A DNA stretch of 64,000 nt from Chlorops oryzae (GCA_020466095.1 CM035806.1:145114420-145178419), one strand, 5' to 3'. Positions 13,025 to 26,430 are shown, numbered from the stretch's first letter. Notes: generated by a model not told the origin, from the sequence alone. Program-made: numbers and translations.

Positions 13025-15891
13025 TAATGAAAATTTTTGAGGAAAATTTGGAAAATTTCAATGAAATTTTATGGACAAAAATTATCTTAAAACAATACCA
13101 TTCAGGTCAGAGATATAGTACGAGCTTTGAACTACTTATGTATAGTATGTATTCCTACTCGGGAACTATTTATATTGAGGAGTTATCGTCCTTTTTGTTT
13201 GGAGCTTTTCATTAAAATCAAAGCGATCACTCTCCAGGAATTTTAGTTGGTCCCTTTTGAATATATTGCCTTATCAGGTTATGGGGTTAGTTTCTGGTCA
13301 AAACATTGTATATCTGTATATATCGTTATACATATGTATATAGGTCACTTTACTGAAAATTCAATTCAACACAAATGCCGATCGGTTTTGGTTGGGATTT
13401 GTCCTTTCGAATTGTCCGTCTTGAATTCCGTTTCGGCTAAAACAAACCCATCCGTGAACCCATGCTCTCCGGGAGTATGGCAAATTCGTAGAGCATATGT
13501 ATGTTGCCCTAGGTTATCAGTCAGTCAGTACAACAATAACCTCACGAACTGAAGGTTCTCACCGTCGACGTCCACGCTCTCCGGTACGACTAATTTGCTT
13601 TGGTTAAACAAACAATCTCGGCATCATGTAGTTGCACCCACTGTCGATCACTGTTTAGGTGGTTTGTCTTTTTTCTCTCTCGATTTTTTGTTGTTGTTGT
13701 TGTTTTTTTTTTTTTTGTTGTTGTTTGGGATGTGGTCCATGCCATGTGGAATTGAATTCCAAGAGCACGTAGCACACGTAGTGATCGAAGCGATCGTAGA
13801 CATGGACGCTTTAGCAGTTGTCGGTCGATCTCTTAGCCTGAATGTAAGCCTCACAGTTTCGGACTGAGTCAGAGTCTCAGACTGAGAGTATGAGTTGGAA
13901 ACTCTTACCCACATCCCGTATGTTCGGAGCTTGTCATATGTGGCAAGATTTTTTTTTTTTTTTTTTTTTGCCTTACGGTTACGGGGCACTGGCAGACGAG
14001 CTGGAAGGCGGTTACAGCCGATTGCGCAATATTAAACTTATTATAAAGTTATTAAGCGTAACTGGACGCATATCGTGGCATGCTTGAGAAAGGCCAAAGG
14101 AGAACCACTAACAGCTAGGAGAGAGCAAAAGAGCGAGAAGAGCAAATTTTTTGGGATATTATTTTTTTATTTATTGAGTTTTTTTTTTTTTTTTGATTTT
14201 TTGTATTTTTACTATCGTGACGTACGTGATGTTCAATGGCTATGTCACAAGGTGATAAAGCTACGATGATGAATACTGCCGATACTGGGATATCTGCGAC
14301 GCTCGAACAGACGAGGGAGCATTGTCGATTTCACTTTGAGAAACACATAAATATTTTGGCGATAGATCGATAGAAATATCTCTGAAATTTACCTACTTAT
14401 GAATCCTAATTTCAGCTGGAAGTTCCAAGTAGCTCTGGCGGGATTCATCATCAGTGAAGAGATCCAAAGGGAGAAGAAGAAGGGAACTGAACTTTTCGAA
14501 GGGGCTTCTTGTGAAGCATGGCGGATGATGATTCTTATTCTTTGGGTCGTACGTTTTGATGGTTGTTGTCGATGTGGTCGGAAATTTATGTCTATTCTGG
14601 TATTTTGTATTTTGATCCATGTCAACTAAAGACGGAATGGTGGATATAAAAGTGAAGCAAACCATAAAAAAAACTGCCACCCACCTCCACTCCATTTCGG
14701 CTTGATTTCTTTTTTACCAAAATCTATTCGTTAAAATTCAAATATGAAATCATATTCTCAATGCTTAAGAAAATTGTTTAGAAAGACAAAGATTTTCAGC
14801 GAATGAGTAAACACACACACACACACACAAGCATACGTGATCTGTGAGAGAAATGGAAAAAGTGCAGTAGCCGACAAGCCAACCACCGGTACTCCGCGTT
14901 GTTTCAGATGAATGGAAAAGCTTAACGCGTGACTTGGAAGATTGTGATGGGCACAAATAGGTATTGTTGTTGGTTCTGTCTGCGGCTGTGCGTTTTCCTT
15001 GCTCCATCACTGGGTATTTGGTACTTGAAACGATCGTCTGTATATACCTATGGTATGCGGGGACTATATTTGATTACCATTAACATTGGCTATTTGCTAT
15101 GACAATTTCAAATAGAGAAAAAGGCGTAAAAGAAAAAGGAAGCAGAGATATGAGGAGTCTTCTATGCCGGACAAACTACCGAATCGATCGATCGATCGAT
15201 GTGGGCAAGTTCAAAGGAAGACAGCCGCTACGCCACACGGGCTAGTGGTGGTGGTGGTGGTGGTGTTTGCGCAATTATTAGAATAACATTGGATCATCAC
15301 AGTAGTTATTGAGGTGCTTGGCTTCTTGCTTGCCCTGCTTCCTTCTTGTCGGAGACGTTCAAAAGACGCTGCATCGCAGAGCATCAATCAATGGCCGACG
15401 TTGCGGGCAAGCAAACAAAAAAAATTTTAAAAAAAATAAAAAAATAACACAAAAATAAAATTCAAAATAATAATAATAAAAACAAAACCATTTCAATCCC
15501 CGTTTCGACGGTTTCGTGCACGGATCTACCGATCGATCTCTTTCCACATGACACTGGCACGGACTCAATTTGATGCAATTCAACTGCGATCGCATTGCGA
15601 GAAATCGCTTGAGTTCGTTCTTGTTTAGTTTCAATTTATCTCTACGGCCGAAATTTGTCGTTGCCATTGTCTCCGCTCACGTCTTTTGCGACGCAATGCA
15701 AACATCGTCGGAAGAACTAATCTCCAAAGTGTCCTTTTTTCGTTAATTTTGTTATTTTTTGGACTCAAAAACCATTTGCGGTAATGAATAATGTTTTCAC
15801 AATTATTCGTTGGAAAATTGCCACATCGGAGTGTGTCATAATTACCTACTTATAATATTAGAAGAAAAATTGAAGAGGTCGACAAAAGCAG
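13025..15891. other. Non-coding, no gene seen; small microsatellites
   Basis: Holds T-runs (13705-13720, 13951-13970, 14180-14195), a (CA)n of about 20 bp at 14810-14830, (ATCG)n at 15183-15200 and (GGT)n at 15245-15264. No exon-like frame is seen. Confidence 0.55.
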
Positions 15892-16276
15892 TGGCGTAGC
15901 TTAACCCTAATGTGAGTGACAAAAAAACACCTTCAATAGAGTGCCAAGTTAAACAAATTTAACGAGAATTTTTGATTAATAGGGCTATTCACAAAGGCGC
16001 GTTAAAAACGTTGGAAAGTCGGAAAATCGGAAAATTGCGACTTTTTTAAAAATTTGTAAACTTTTTTTTTTGAATCTTGCACAACTTTTTAAGCTTGTAA
16101 AATTTTCCGAATTTCCAACTTTCCTATTTTCCGACTCCTTTGTGAATACCACTAATATGCAGAAAATATAACACAATATATTCGGCCAGATTTTCAGTTT
16201 TTTAGACCCCTCTCTTATACAAAAAAAATTATATTTGAAAAGGGAAACGGTACCTTCTCACTCACATAAGGGTTTT
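15892..16276. mobile_element. Inverted-repeat element, hAT-like left end, right end unresolved
   Basis: The left side starts with CAGTGGCGTAGC, a word typical of hAT-type terminal repeats. It is followed by TAACCCTAATGTGAGTGA (15902-15919), whose near-complement TCACTCACATAAGGGTTT lies at 16259-16276. A matching GCTACGCCACTG right end is not present, so the element is either truncated or interrupted by the satellite that starts about 80 bp later. No transposase frame is seen. Confidence 0.45.
15982..16152. mobile_element. Small palindromic MITE nested in the inverted-repeat element
   Basis: The two halves are complementary: left GCTATTCACAAAGG, then a GGAAAGTCGGAAAATCGGAAAA tract; right the complement of GGTATTCACAAAGGAGTCGGAA and following bases. 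Total length is about 170 bp, with a T-rich centre. The 5-bp word TAATA flanks both sides (15977-15981 and 16153-16157), a possible target-site duplication. There is no coding capacity. Confidence 0.7.
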
Positions 16277-16353
16277 GTTGACATTAAGCCCCAAAACCCA
16301 CCCCCTACCCCTCCCAAAGAAGGGGTCTTTCAGAATTGTAATCATTTCAAATT

Positions 16354-17480
16354 TTCATGTACTTACTAAATGCACTAAATTTACTAAATGTACTGAATGT
16401 ACCAAATGTACTAAATGTACCAAGTGTACTAAATGTACCAAGTGTACTAAATGTACCAAGTGTACTAAATGTACCAAGTGTACTAAATGTACCAAGTGTA
16501 CTAAATGTACCAAGTGTACTAAATGTACCAAGTGTACTAAATGTACCAAGTGTACTAAATGTACCAAGTATACTAAATGTACCAAGTGTACTAAATGTAC
16601 CAAGTGTACTAAATGTACCAAGTGTACTAAATGTACTAAATGTACCAAGTGTACTAAATGTACCAAGTGTACTAAATGTACCAAGTGTACTAAATGTACC
16701 AAGTGTACTAAATGTACCAAGTGTACTAAATGTACCAAGTGCACTAAATGTACCAAGTATACTAAATGTACCAAGTGTACTAAATGTACCAAGTGTACTA
16801 AATGTACTAAATGTACCAAGTGTACTAAATGTACCAAGTGTACTAAATGTATCAAGTGTACTAAATGTACCAAGTGTACCAAGTGTACTAAATGTACCAA
16901 GTGTACGAAATGTACCAAGTGTACTAAATGTACCAAGTGTACTAAATGTACCAAGTGTACTAAATGTACCAAGTGTACTAAATGTACCAAGTGCACTAAA
17001 TGTACCAAGTATACTAAATGTACCAAGTGTACTAAATGTACCAAGTGTACTAAATGTACTAAATGTACCAAGTGTACTAAATGTACCAAGTGTACTAAAT
17101 GTACCAAGTGTACTAAATGTACCAAGTGTACTAAATGTACCAAGTGTACTAAATGTACCAAGTGCACTAAATGTACCAAGTATACTAAATGTACCAAGTG
17201 TACTAAATGTACCAAGTGTACTAAATGTACTAAATGTACCAAGTGTACTAAATGTACCAAGTGTACTAAATGTATCAAGTGTACTAAATGTACCAAGTGT
17301 ACCAAGTGTACTAAATGTACCAAGTGTACGAAATGTACCAAGTGTGCTAAATGTACCAAGTGTACTAAATGTACCAAGTGTACTTAATGTACCAAGTATA
17401 CTAAATGTACTAAATCTACTAAAAATACTAAAAGTACCCAATGTACTAAATTAATTGAATGTACTAAATGTATCTAATGT
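16354..17480. repeat. 18-bp satellite array with higher-order structure
   Basis: About 1.1 kb made of an 18-bp unit, CTAAATGTACCAAGTGTA, itself two diverged 9-bp halves. Because 18 is a multiple of 3, long frames stay open on both strands (Thr-Lys-Cys repeats, Val-His-Leu repeats); these are not genes. Diagnostic variants recur at fixed offsets: GCACTAAATGTACCAAGTAT at 16741, 16993 and 17164, and GTATCAAGTGTAC at 16849 and 17272. Both the first-to-third and the second pair are 423 bp apart. The array degenerates gradually at both edges (16354-16400 and 17395-17480). Confidence 0.95.
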
Positions 17481-18390
17481 ACTTAATCAACAAAACGTAC
17501 AATGAGTGTACTAAAAATCATACTTTGAAATTTCCGAAAATGACAAAGGACTTTCAAATCCGCCTGACCCAGTTAAAAATTGAAAGCTTGGACTAAAATA
17601 AAAATGAAATACCACATTCTCAGCATTTGAAGTAAGTTTTTTTTTTTGCCTTCCCTTGAGTGGTGATTTTTTTCTATCATTCGAATGAGTCGCAGAAGAA
17701 AATCCCACAATCCATTTTAGCTCATCGTGTGCGGTTATCAATGCAAATCCCAATTCGAATTCAAATTCGAAATTATTGAGTTTCGCGGTAACATGATCGG
17801 AGCAATTTAGCAGCTTAGCCAACTACTCATCGGGCGAGCGTGCTTATCTGATCTAGTTAGACATGCTGAATTCTCCGTAAATCCGCAAAATTCAATTTCA
17901 ATTGCTTAATTATTGTGTGCTGAAGAAAACAGCACCGCCACCAACAACAAAAACACCACCAACGACAGCAATAACAACAACAAAAGAATAAAGCCACATA
18001 AAAACCAATAATTAAATCGCGAATAACAACATTCAATCGCGCTCGCGAGCTCCGTCGAATAGCAATTTTCAGTGGAATTTCATGAAACGAACTCGCCGAG
18101 TCCACGAATTGAATCGAATCGAATGGAATCGCATGGAATGCAATGGCATCGATTGAGATGAAATGAAAAATGAAATCATTTATTCCAATAATTTCCGATG
18201 ATGAATTTTGTATCTATCTCCGCCAATACATCTTCAAGAACGATTATGAATGGGCGAAGAAAGTCCCAGTCTTAGTAGAACCCTAAAATTCTAACGAAAG
18301 ATTGCCATAGCAATTAACACAATCGCAAAAATTTGCACGAACATCACAATTGGTTCGGATCGGAGCGATTGATCGATCGCTGAAGATCCG
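17481..18390. other. Non-coding, no gene seen
   Basis: AT-rich sequence ending in a pentamer-rich stretch at about 18105-18170 with GAATC, GAATG and GAAAT variants. No coding feature is recognised. Confidence 0.55.
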
Positions 18391-18391
18391 G

Positions 18392-19268
18392 TAAGACAGA
18401 GCGAGAGCGATAGAATAGAAATGAGAAAATGAGAACGAGATGAGAGAGATGAGGAGAGAGAGATCGATCGAGAAAGAGGAAAAGAGAGAGAGAGAGAGAG
18501 TGAGAAAGAAAGAGAGCGAGAGCGAGAGAGAGCGAGAGAGAGAGGAAGAGAAAGAGTGAGCGAGAGAGAAAGAGAAAGCGAAAGAGAGAAGAGAAAGCGA
18601 AGAAAGAGAAAGAGGAGAGAGAAGAGAGAAAGAGAGAAAGAGAAAAGAGAAAGAGAGAGAAGAGAGAAAGAGAGAAAGAGAGAAAAGAGAGAAAGAGAGA
18701 GAAGAGAGAAAGAGAGAAAGAGAGAAGAGAGAGAGAGAGAGAGAGAGAAGAGAGAAAGAGAGAGAGAGAGAAGAAAGAAGAAAAGAGAGAAAGAGAGAAA
18801 GAGAGAAAGAGAGAAAGAGAGAAAGAGAAGAGAAAGAGAGAAGAGAGAAGGAAGAGAAGAAAGAGAGAAAGAGAGAAGAGAAAGAAGAAAGAGGAAGAGA
18901 GAGAAAGAGAGAAGAGAAAGAGAGAAAGAGAAGAAAGAGAAGAAGAAAGAGAGAAAGAGAGAAAGAGAGAAGAGAAGAGAAAGAGAGAAGAAAGAGAGAA
19001 AGAGAGAAAGAGAGAAAGAGAGAAAGAGAGAGAGAGAAGAGCAGAGCGAGAGAGAGAAGGAGAGCGAGAGAAGGAGAGCGAGAGAAGGAGAGCGAGAGAA
19101 GGAGAGCGAGAGGTAGAAAGAGAGCGAGAGAGACAGTGAGAGAGAGAGAGTGAGGAAGCGTGAGAGAAAGAGCGGGGAAGCGTGGGAGAAAGCGCGAGAA
19201 AGACGGCGAGAGAGTGAGTGAGAAGGGGCGAGAGAGAGCGGGAAAGGGCGAGAGAGAGAGAGAGAGAT
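18392..19268. repeat. Long polypurine tract (GAGAAAGA type)
   Basis: Nearly 880 bp of almost pure purine on the plus strand, with GAGAGAAA, GAGAAGA and GAGCGAGA variants. The right quarter is richer in GCGAGAG. It opens frames of 186 residues (Arg/Glu/Lys) on the plus strand and 342 (Ser/Leu/Phe) on the minus strand; both are artefacts of composition. Confidence 0.95.
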
Positions 19269-21362
19269 ATATTTAAATGCTTAATATTGCTTTGTGCGAC
19301 CTTGACGACCTCTTGTTTACGTACACACCACAATGGCTCATGGGATTGCTGAGTTGGGTTCAAGTCGAGCAAATATTTACTTTGAAGTCAGTCAGTTTGG
19401 GCTAACTAAACAATTAAAAACGCGAAGATCGTCAGACGACGGCGACGAAGAAACAACAATAACCAGCGACATTATTCAGGAACTGCATTCTAAGTACGAG
19501 GGTCACTGAATTTTATTCTGGATTCTTATAAATTGTGAATGAAAACTGTCAGTACATTTTGAAAGCTCTTTAGTTATGTACTTATATGGAAAAGAGTTTT
19601 CTTGTTTTCTTTTCTTAGGTTGGTCAATTCCAAAGACTTCTTGAATGACCCTCTTCGCTTCAATATCATTTATCGTATTTTTAGAAAAGATGTGTTTGTG
19701 TCTAGCAAAACTAAATGCAGACCAAACTTAGCTGAGGTCTTTAGTTAAATTTTCTGTAAGTTCGCTTTACAGTCTCGAACAATGCTGCCGATGCTGTTGC
19801 TGATGCTGCTGCAAGTTAATGATTGTAATTATTATTAATAAATTTTTCAAGCTACACATAAAGGCCAACAGCCATAGAAAATAAAAAAAGAAAAAAAAAT
19901 TTAAGAAAAAAAGAAAAGAAAGAAAAAACAGCAATAAGAACAAGCGAAAAACGAAGCTATGAAATGCAGAAAGACGGGCCTTAACTTGATGCGGCTCGGC
20001 CCGGGCCGGCCTGGCACGGCCCGGCTTGGTTCGGCTCAATGAATATTGATGGCAAAAATTTTATTGTCTTAAGTGCATTTCGAGCGTGCCCGATGGTTCG
20101 AAGTCACAAAAGAGGTTCATTAGAAAAGGTGGCCGACGACAACAATAATAACAGCAACAGCAACGACAACGACAACAAAAATTGCGGCAAGAGCAACAAC
20201 TGAAACTGCAACCACATGGATGAATGATGCGCGGTAGATTTGCAGTACTTCGTAACATGACCGAACGATGACAACGACAGACGGACGAACGAACGAGCGG
20301 ACAAACGGACAGACAGGCGCACGGACGATATGGAGAATTCGAGTCATGTCGAGCGTTCGCGATGAGTAATGCTGCCACATTAAGGCGCATGAGAGTCGAC
20401 CGACCGAGCAACCGAGCGACCGACGCGACGGAGCGACTGATGGACAAATACATGAACTCACAGCTCAAATTTACGCTGAACTTGGAACGCTCCATGGATG
20501 CTAACTGAATTGGTGATGACGGTAACGGTGACGATGACGATGACGGTAATGTTGGCTATAATACAATACGTTCTTCGGTATGGCGTGGCAGCGAATGCTG
20601 TGCCATACTGTGGCGTGTGAATTAACATATGTTCTTTGATTTGAAAGATCATGCAAATACTTGGAGCGATCAGTCACTATCCACTATTAGAAACGCTGTT
20701 TCTGCCTCTGTCCCATTCACCCAGCCTGTGAAGCTGCACGCTCCATTTCGTTGTTGTAATTTTGATTATTATTAGTCGCTGATCAATTGCTAAGTATGCA
20801 TTTTCAGCGAGTCCGAGACCACAGCAATAGCAACAGTAACAGCATTGGCAACGGCAACTTCACATTTAGCGGTGGCAGCGCGATTTCCGGCAAAGTTGAA
20901 GAACAATGGGAATCGAATGGAAAAAACGAAGACAATTTAATGCCTGAAGCGTGAGAAAATATTTTTATTGTCTCAAAACTAACTTGAATGATGTACTGAA
21001 GCTAGTTAAACAATGATGAAAATTGTGGATTTTCCAGACAACAGAAACCCCTCTAAACGCGCTCATTTACGAGTCATTTGCATTAATTGTGGCGCATCTA
21101 AACGGTAGCGTAAACGGAACTGGGTTCACGAATTTCATAAAAATAAAATTCAGCGAATGAAAATGATTCAAAAAACAAAAAACAATCAATTTATATAGAA
21201 AATATTTGTGAATAATCTTTAAAAAACGAAAGACTTAAGATAAGAACTTCGCGATGATTTCAAAGGAATTTTTGCAAAAAAAAAATAAAGAATGGGAAAT
21301 GTGGAAAAGCTTATGGATTTTAATCTCAAAATGACTATGAATAAAATGAAAGCTTTTCAAGG

Positions 21363-21363
<1 letters not shown>
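19269..21363. other. Non-coding, no gene seen
   Basis: Contains a GC-rich GGCCC/GGCTC stretch at about 19990-20037, a CAA/CAG run (20137-20180) and four/five-base motifs in GACGGACGAACGAACGAG and ACCGAGC style at 20270-20445. The overlapping frames there have no recognisable domains. Confidence 0.5.

Positions 21364-21398
<35 letters not shown>
21364..21398. repeat. Poly-T run of about 35 bases
   Basis: Uninterrupted T on the plus strand. It may be a poly(A) tail of a minus-strand insertion, but no element body is recognised upstream of it on that strand. Confidence 0.85.
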
Positions 21399-21399
<1 letters not shown>

Positions 21400-23181
21400 G
21401 AACCTTAAAGGCTATTCTTTTATCTTGGCAAAAACGCAAATATGAATTGGTCTTCTCATTTAATTTGAAATCAAATTGAAAAAATCCATTTAAAGAAAAT
21501 TTTTATGCATTTTCTCCTCTCATAATGTGCCTCAATTTCCCCTGCAATGCTAATAGTTAACCTTTTTAACTCTCCCATCCACCCGCAGCAATGTCAACAT
21601 CCAGGCGAACGGTTTGCATTAATGTTGCTTTTTTTTTGATTTTTTTTTTCTTCTGTAGTATCGTTATTGTTGCCGAAAAGTCCGAATATTCGTCACAAAT
21701 TGTTTTTTAAAAGCCCCATTTTTATTGCGCTGATAACTGATCTCGCGACGTATTCAATTTTAATAGTTGTATCATAGCGCAAGCATAGCATTCCCGGTGA
21801 CATTTCACCAAGGCAACCAACAGCAGCACAAACAACAGACGACAACAACAAAAAAAGCCATAGTGAACCGAAGTGCTTATTGAAAGAAAAATCGTCGAGT
21901 GTCGCGGCCGAAACCAACGGCGGTGGGAGGCGACACGCTGGAACGCTGTCCTGAACGGTTTTCAAGACCGCGCTACCATGATCATTTGTCGTTTTTGTCG
22001 AATGCGTTGCAATGCTTTAATAAAATTGCATTAAATCGCCAGCGGCAACGTCCAGCCGTATGTTCATTTTTTGTTTTTTTTTTATTTTGCATTCAGTTAT
22101 ATGGCCAGTCACTTTGTCAGCTAGCATTTGCCGTCAGCCTAGCATTTACGGCCGCTTTGGTGGTCCAATAAGAGCACACTCAAAATGATGCGATGAGCCA
22201 GCCAATTGCCAAGCGCTGCCACATTTTTTTCTTAACATTATTAATAATGCAAATACTCGAGCGGAATATGTGCAATGAAACCATAAAAGCAACAGCAACA
22301 ACAGCAACAATAACAACAACAACAGCAACAACAGAACAACATTGGACAAATGATCAGTGCAAGCATTTGTCATATGAAATTGCCTTGAGGCCTCATATCC
22401 CAATATCGCAAAGCTGCTCATCGCAGAGACGACTCCTCTCTTCGTTCCCTACAATGGTGTCTATAATATCTCTTCTTTTCTTTCAGTTTCTCAGTTTTCT
22501 GGAGGTCATCTTCCTTCTGCTTCTCCTCCTCCTCCTCATCGTCCTCCTTCCCACTTCTTGGGGCACTTCATGCACCGCTTCCACTTACACCGAGTTCGTC
22601 TTCTTTCGGTTTGTTAATGTATTATTTTCGCATGCATTTAATCTGCAATTCTAGGACTTATACCCACTTTGCACTATCTCGCCACAGTCGACGGACGGAG
22701 TCATTCGCTATTGCACTCATCGTGCTCATCCTGCTCATGATTTTCCATTATCATTAGGGAGCGCGCGCGCAGTAATGGGTCGCATTTATGTTATGCTTAT
22801 GGTGGTCGCAAAACTTTCCGCTCACAATCCACCAAACATTCTATGGTGTCAAAAGCAATTTCGGCAATTTATCAAGTCGGAGTTCAGTTTCAGCTTTGAT
22901 CTTTCCTTTTTTGTACCCTCGCGCTCGCGCTCGCGCTCGCTCCCATCTCCCCCCCCCCCGCCCCAATTGCTTTCTCCCTCTGATGATGTTTGGCCTATCA
23001 GGTGTGCTGTGTTAGTGTACTCGCACGACTCCTTACTGCGTCACCTAATGCCGTTTTAATCACCTTTTAAGCGACTAACACCACTGGCCGAAACCAAGTC
23101 AAAGCAAGCGAATAGCTGAGTGGCACGTCTTCGTGTTGCCTCCTTTGCTGTTAATCCGTTTTGACAAATTTGCTACCTTGT

Positions 23182-23193
23182 TGCGCATGCGCA
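23182..23193. promoter_or_regulatory. NRF-1/Ewg-type palindrome
   Basis: TGCGCATGCGCA is a perfect match to the palindromic binding site known for NRF-1 and its fly counterpart Erect wing. A second core occurs at 24290. Function here is not shown. Confidence 0.4.
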
Positions 23194-24288
23194 CTGCCCG
23201 CCAGATCGGTATATGGGAATCGCTATAAAGATATGTACTTCTTAACATCGTCCTCTGCCGCAGATGTCTCGTAACGTCCTCTTGAATAGGGCATTGCGAT
23301 GTTAAGAAGCTTTTTAGCACGGATTTACGTCATTCGAATGAAATGCATACATAATGCCCACATACAAAGGTAACTATGCATGTGTCTTATTTTGCCTTAT
23401 ATGGTTCATTCTTTCCTTTTTTTCCTTTAATTGATTTCAGGCAATGGGAGTTTTCTTTATTCTTTTTTTTTTTTTTTTACTTTGACTTTGACTTGAAGTA
23501 GCGTAATTCAAATTCTTTTGTCCTGCATAATTCGATCAATGAAGATGCTTGAAGAATTCAGTGAATTCTAAACACACATAAATATTGAATTCACCTCAAA
23601 TAGGAACTTCAAATAAATTCGAAACGGGAAGCTTTCCGGTCATTTATAAAAAAAAAAAAAAGAAAGAAGGCCCAACTAATTCAAAACGCAGACAGACAAA
23701 CGGACATTGTAAAACTTACGACGTACGGATCACAAACGTGCTTCACCCATGCACTTAAAAAAAATATATATTTAAAAAAAATCGTCAAAAATATTATTCA
23801 AAAAATAATAAAGAAAAAACTTTTTCAAATTAAAAAAATCGAAAAAAATTACAAAAAAAAAAAAAAAAAGTTATGGAAAGGAGCTCTTAATAACGGCAAT
23901 CAACAGTCCACTAGTCTTTGTTTAAATTCATTTTGTGACGAAATGCAATGCACTCACTTGGCATGTGGCCATCACCGTAGCTGACACGCCTGCAGCACGA
24001 GTTCAAATTGACATCAGACGCATGAGGGCAAGAGCGAAAACGACTTTGACAATATGAAAAACAAAAAAATCAAAAATAAAAAATAAAAAACAGAAAACCG
24101 ATAAAATAATTCATGAATTCATGAAGACGGATAAAAACGTCGAAAGGGCTACGAATGGGATATAACGAAATGCAATTCAAAGATTCTAGGAACGCGAAAA
24201 AAAAACAAGAAAAGAACAAAAAATTAAAAGAATAATAAGCTCATTGCCCAGCAACACGCGTACTGCTTTTGCTTGTTGCACACTTGTC

Positions 24289-24300
24289 AGCGCATGCGCA
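24289..24300. promoter_or_regulatory. NRF-1/Ewg-type palindrome, second site
   Basis: AGCGCATGCGCA contains the full GCGCATGCGC core, 1.1 kb from the first site. Long CG-containing palindromes are uncommon in an AT-rich region, but no nearby transcript is recognised. Confidence 0.35.
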
Positions 24301-25732
24301 GCCGAGCATAGGTACGAGCAGCTATTAAAGCAGCACAGCACAGTACAGGACGTTGGGGGCGGCGTGCCCGGCTGGAAGGGTTCGTGCAACGCATCAAGTG
24401 GATTGCACTCCCACTGTGGACGGCAATAATTTGTTTATCATTTCACATAAAGGAAATCGATAATGGACGTGCGTGAGCGTGCTTCAAGTTACTGATTTAC
24501 AATGCGCTGCGATTTTGAGTTCCTACCATGCATGCCAATTGCACTTGTCATGGCAGTCTTTATCGCTCATGCGTACGCTTTGTTCATTTCGCAAAACTCA
24601 ACAAATAATAACAACAATATTGGAAGAAAGAAAAAGAAAACAAACAAACAAAAAACAAAAAGGATTTTAATATAAATAAATAAAAAATTTTAAGTATTAA
24701 CACAATGCTTCCATTGAAAGGACATCATAGGAAAACCAAAACATTTTAATTATTTGTATGAGAAAACATTGAAGTTCCTCGAAGGGTTTTGGCAACATGC
24801 AAAGAAACTTTCTCATTATTAAAAATTAAAAATAAAAGCTTGAAAAGTGCATGAAGGCCGCATTTCCGCGCGCCCATAAGGAAGAACTAGTAAGTCTTTT
24901 AAGCACTTTCCGATGGAACGAAACGCGAGAAAGCTATACGAAAGTAGAGATGAATAATTTATAAACTAAAATAATTGTAATAAGTTATAGTTTCGCGCTT
25001 TAGTTAAACAGAATAGTTTCTGTGATTTAACAATAATTTGATTTTCTGTGATATTTTTTCTGTTCTTGACGAAGTAATTATTTTTGCAATTTATAAATTG
25101 ATATTCTTGACAAACAATGTGTGACTGGACAAAACACAAAAAACTTGTATTTAAAATGTAAAGGGAAAAAAAAGAATTTATTCAAATAAAGTATCCCTTG
25201 AAAAAGCTGGAAAAGAACGAGCGAAACGTCGGGAAAATAATGGAATAAAAAGTTTTTTATTCGCATTTAAACTAAATGACCTAATAGCTCAAAAGAAAAC
25301 AACAAATAAAATAATTATATTTTTTATTTGTCCAGAAGAAGCCATTGAAAAACCCGTCCTCATAATTAAGTTACGAAAAATCAAGTTCGCTACCTAAGTC
25401 TTTTGTTTTATAGCACTGTAAGCAATTTTTTTTTTTTTTTTTTTTTTTGTTTTTCTTTGATTTTGGATTTTTGCATTGCAGACATTTATTTACAGAATAT
25501 TCAAAATATGCTAAACGCATGTATGTAGACGAAATGAAACAACGCTTATCAGTCTAAAATCTTGAAAGTCCCCATAAAATCGAAGTGTTAGCTTATAAAG
25601 AGAGTCGAAAGCAAAAGCTGTGGCAGGTGCAAATATCAAAGGAAATCTCTACATGCATACGATTTTCAGATCGAAGCGGCGCAACAAGTCCGCTTGCGAA
25701 TTCCAATAAGTTTCGCTCGACTCCAGCGTTTA

Positions 25733-25766
<34 letters not shown>

Positions 25767-26430
25767 ACCGTAACTGACTTCATTTGGTTATCGGAATGCG
25801 TGCAACTTTCGGCATTTGCTGCCGAACAGCCGAACCATCGAACAAGACAATTGAATGCCTGAAATGATTCCATTGCAGGATACTCTTCTGCCTTCTGCCT
25901 TCTGCTAGCAAGACAATATTGTATCCCCTCGGATTTTTTGTTCCGAATGAATTCAAAAATATTTCAGCTTAACATTGCTATTGATACTGCAGTTGTTGTT
26001 GTTGTTGTTGTCATTTTTATTTCAATTAAAACAAACACTTTTTCTCATGAAAATTGAGGGTAAATATTTTTTTTCAACCTAAGCTTTTCAGTTTTTTTCC
26101 CCCTCAATAAAGTGAAGGTTTTAACTAGAGAGATTTATTGTGGGTTTAATAAATTAAAAAATTATTAATAAAATTATTTTTGTTCGCTTTTTTTTTTGGA
26201 ATTATGCTGAATAGGAAAGTTTTTTGCAATACTAACATCCTCTTCTCTCACACGCAACCGTAGCAGATATCGTTGTATTGATGAAAAGTGCATCCGGCAT
26301 CAAGAAATCGAATAAGAAATCAATTAACCTTATGGCGTGAACGCCTCTTTCAGTTTAAACTTCCTGGCAAGGGATTTTCAATTTTCTTCTTATTCAAATT
26401 TTCTTTGATGAAAGAATATCTCACTGTCTG

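Larger units (their letters stand above)
21399..26430. other. Non-coding, no gene seen
   Basis: Includes (CAA)n at about 22290-22330, a (CGCTCG)n plus C10 stretch at 22920-22965, A-rich segments at 23757-23875, a T-run at 25427-25449 and (TGC)n near 25732-25767. Frames are short and without recognisable domains. Confidence 0.5.

Noticed and set aside
16275..17454. Frames of 340-370 residues on both strands (Thr-Lys-Cys, Val-His-Leu and Leu-Asn-Val-Pro repeats)
   Set aside because: They arise because the satellite unit of 18 bp is a multiple of 3 and contains no stop in several phases; all frames are repeats without a domain.
18344..19372. 342-residue Ser/Leu-rich and 186-residue Arg/Glu-rich frames
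   Set aside because: Both come from one polypurine tract; opposite-strand frames of similar length and no complexity show composition, not coding.
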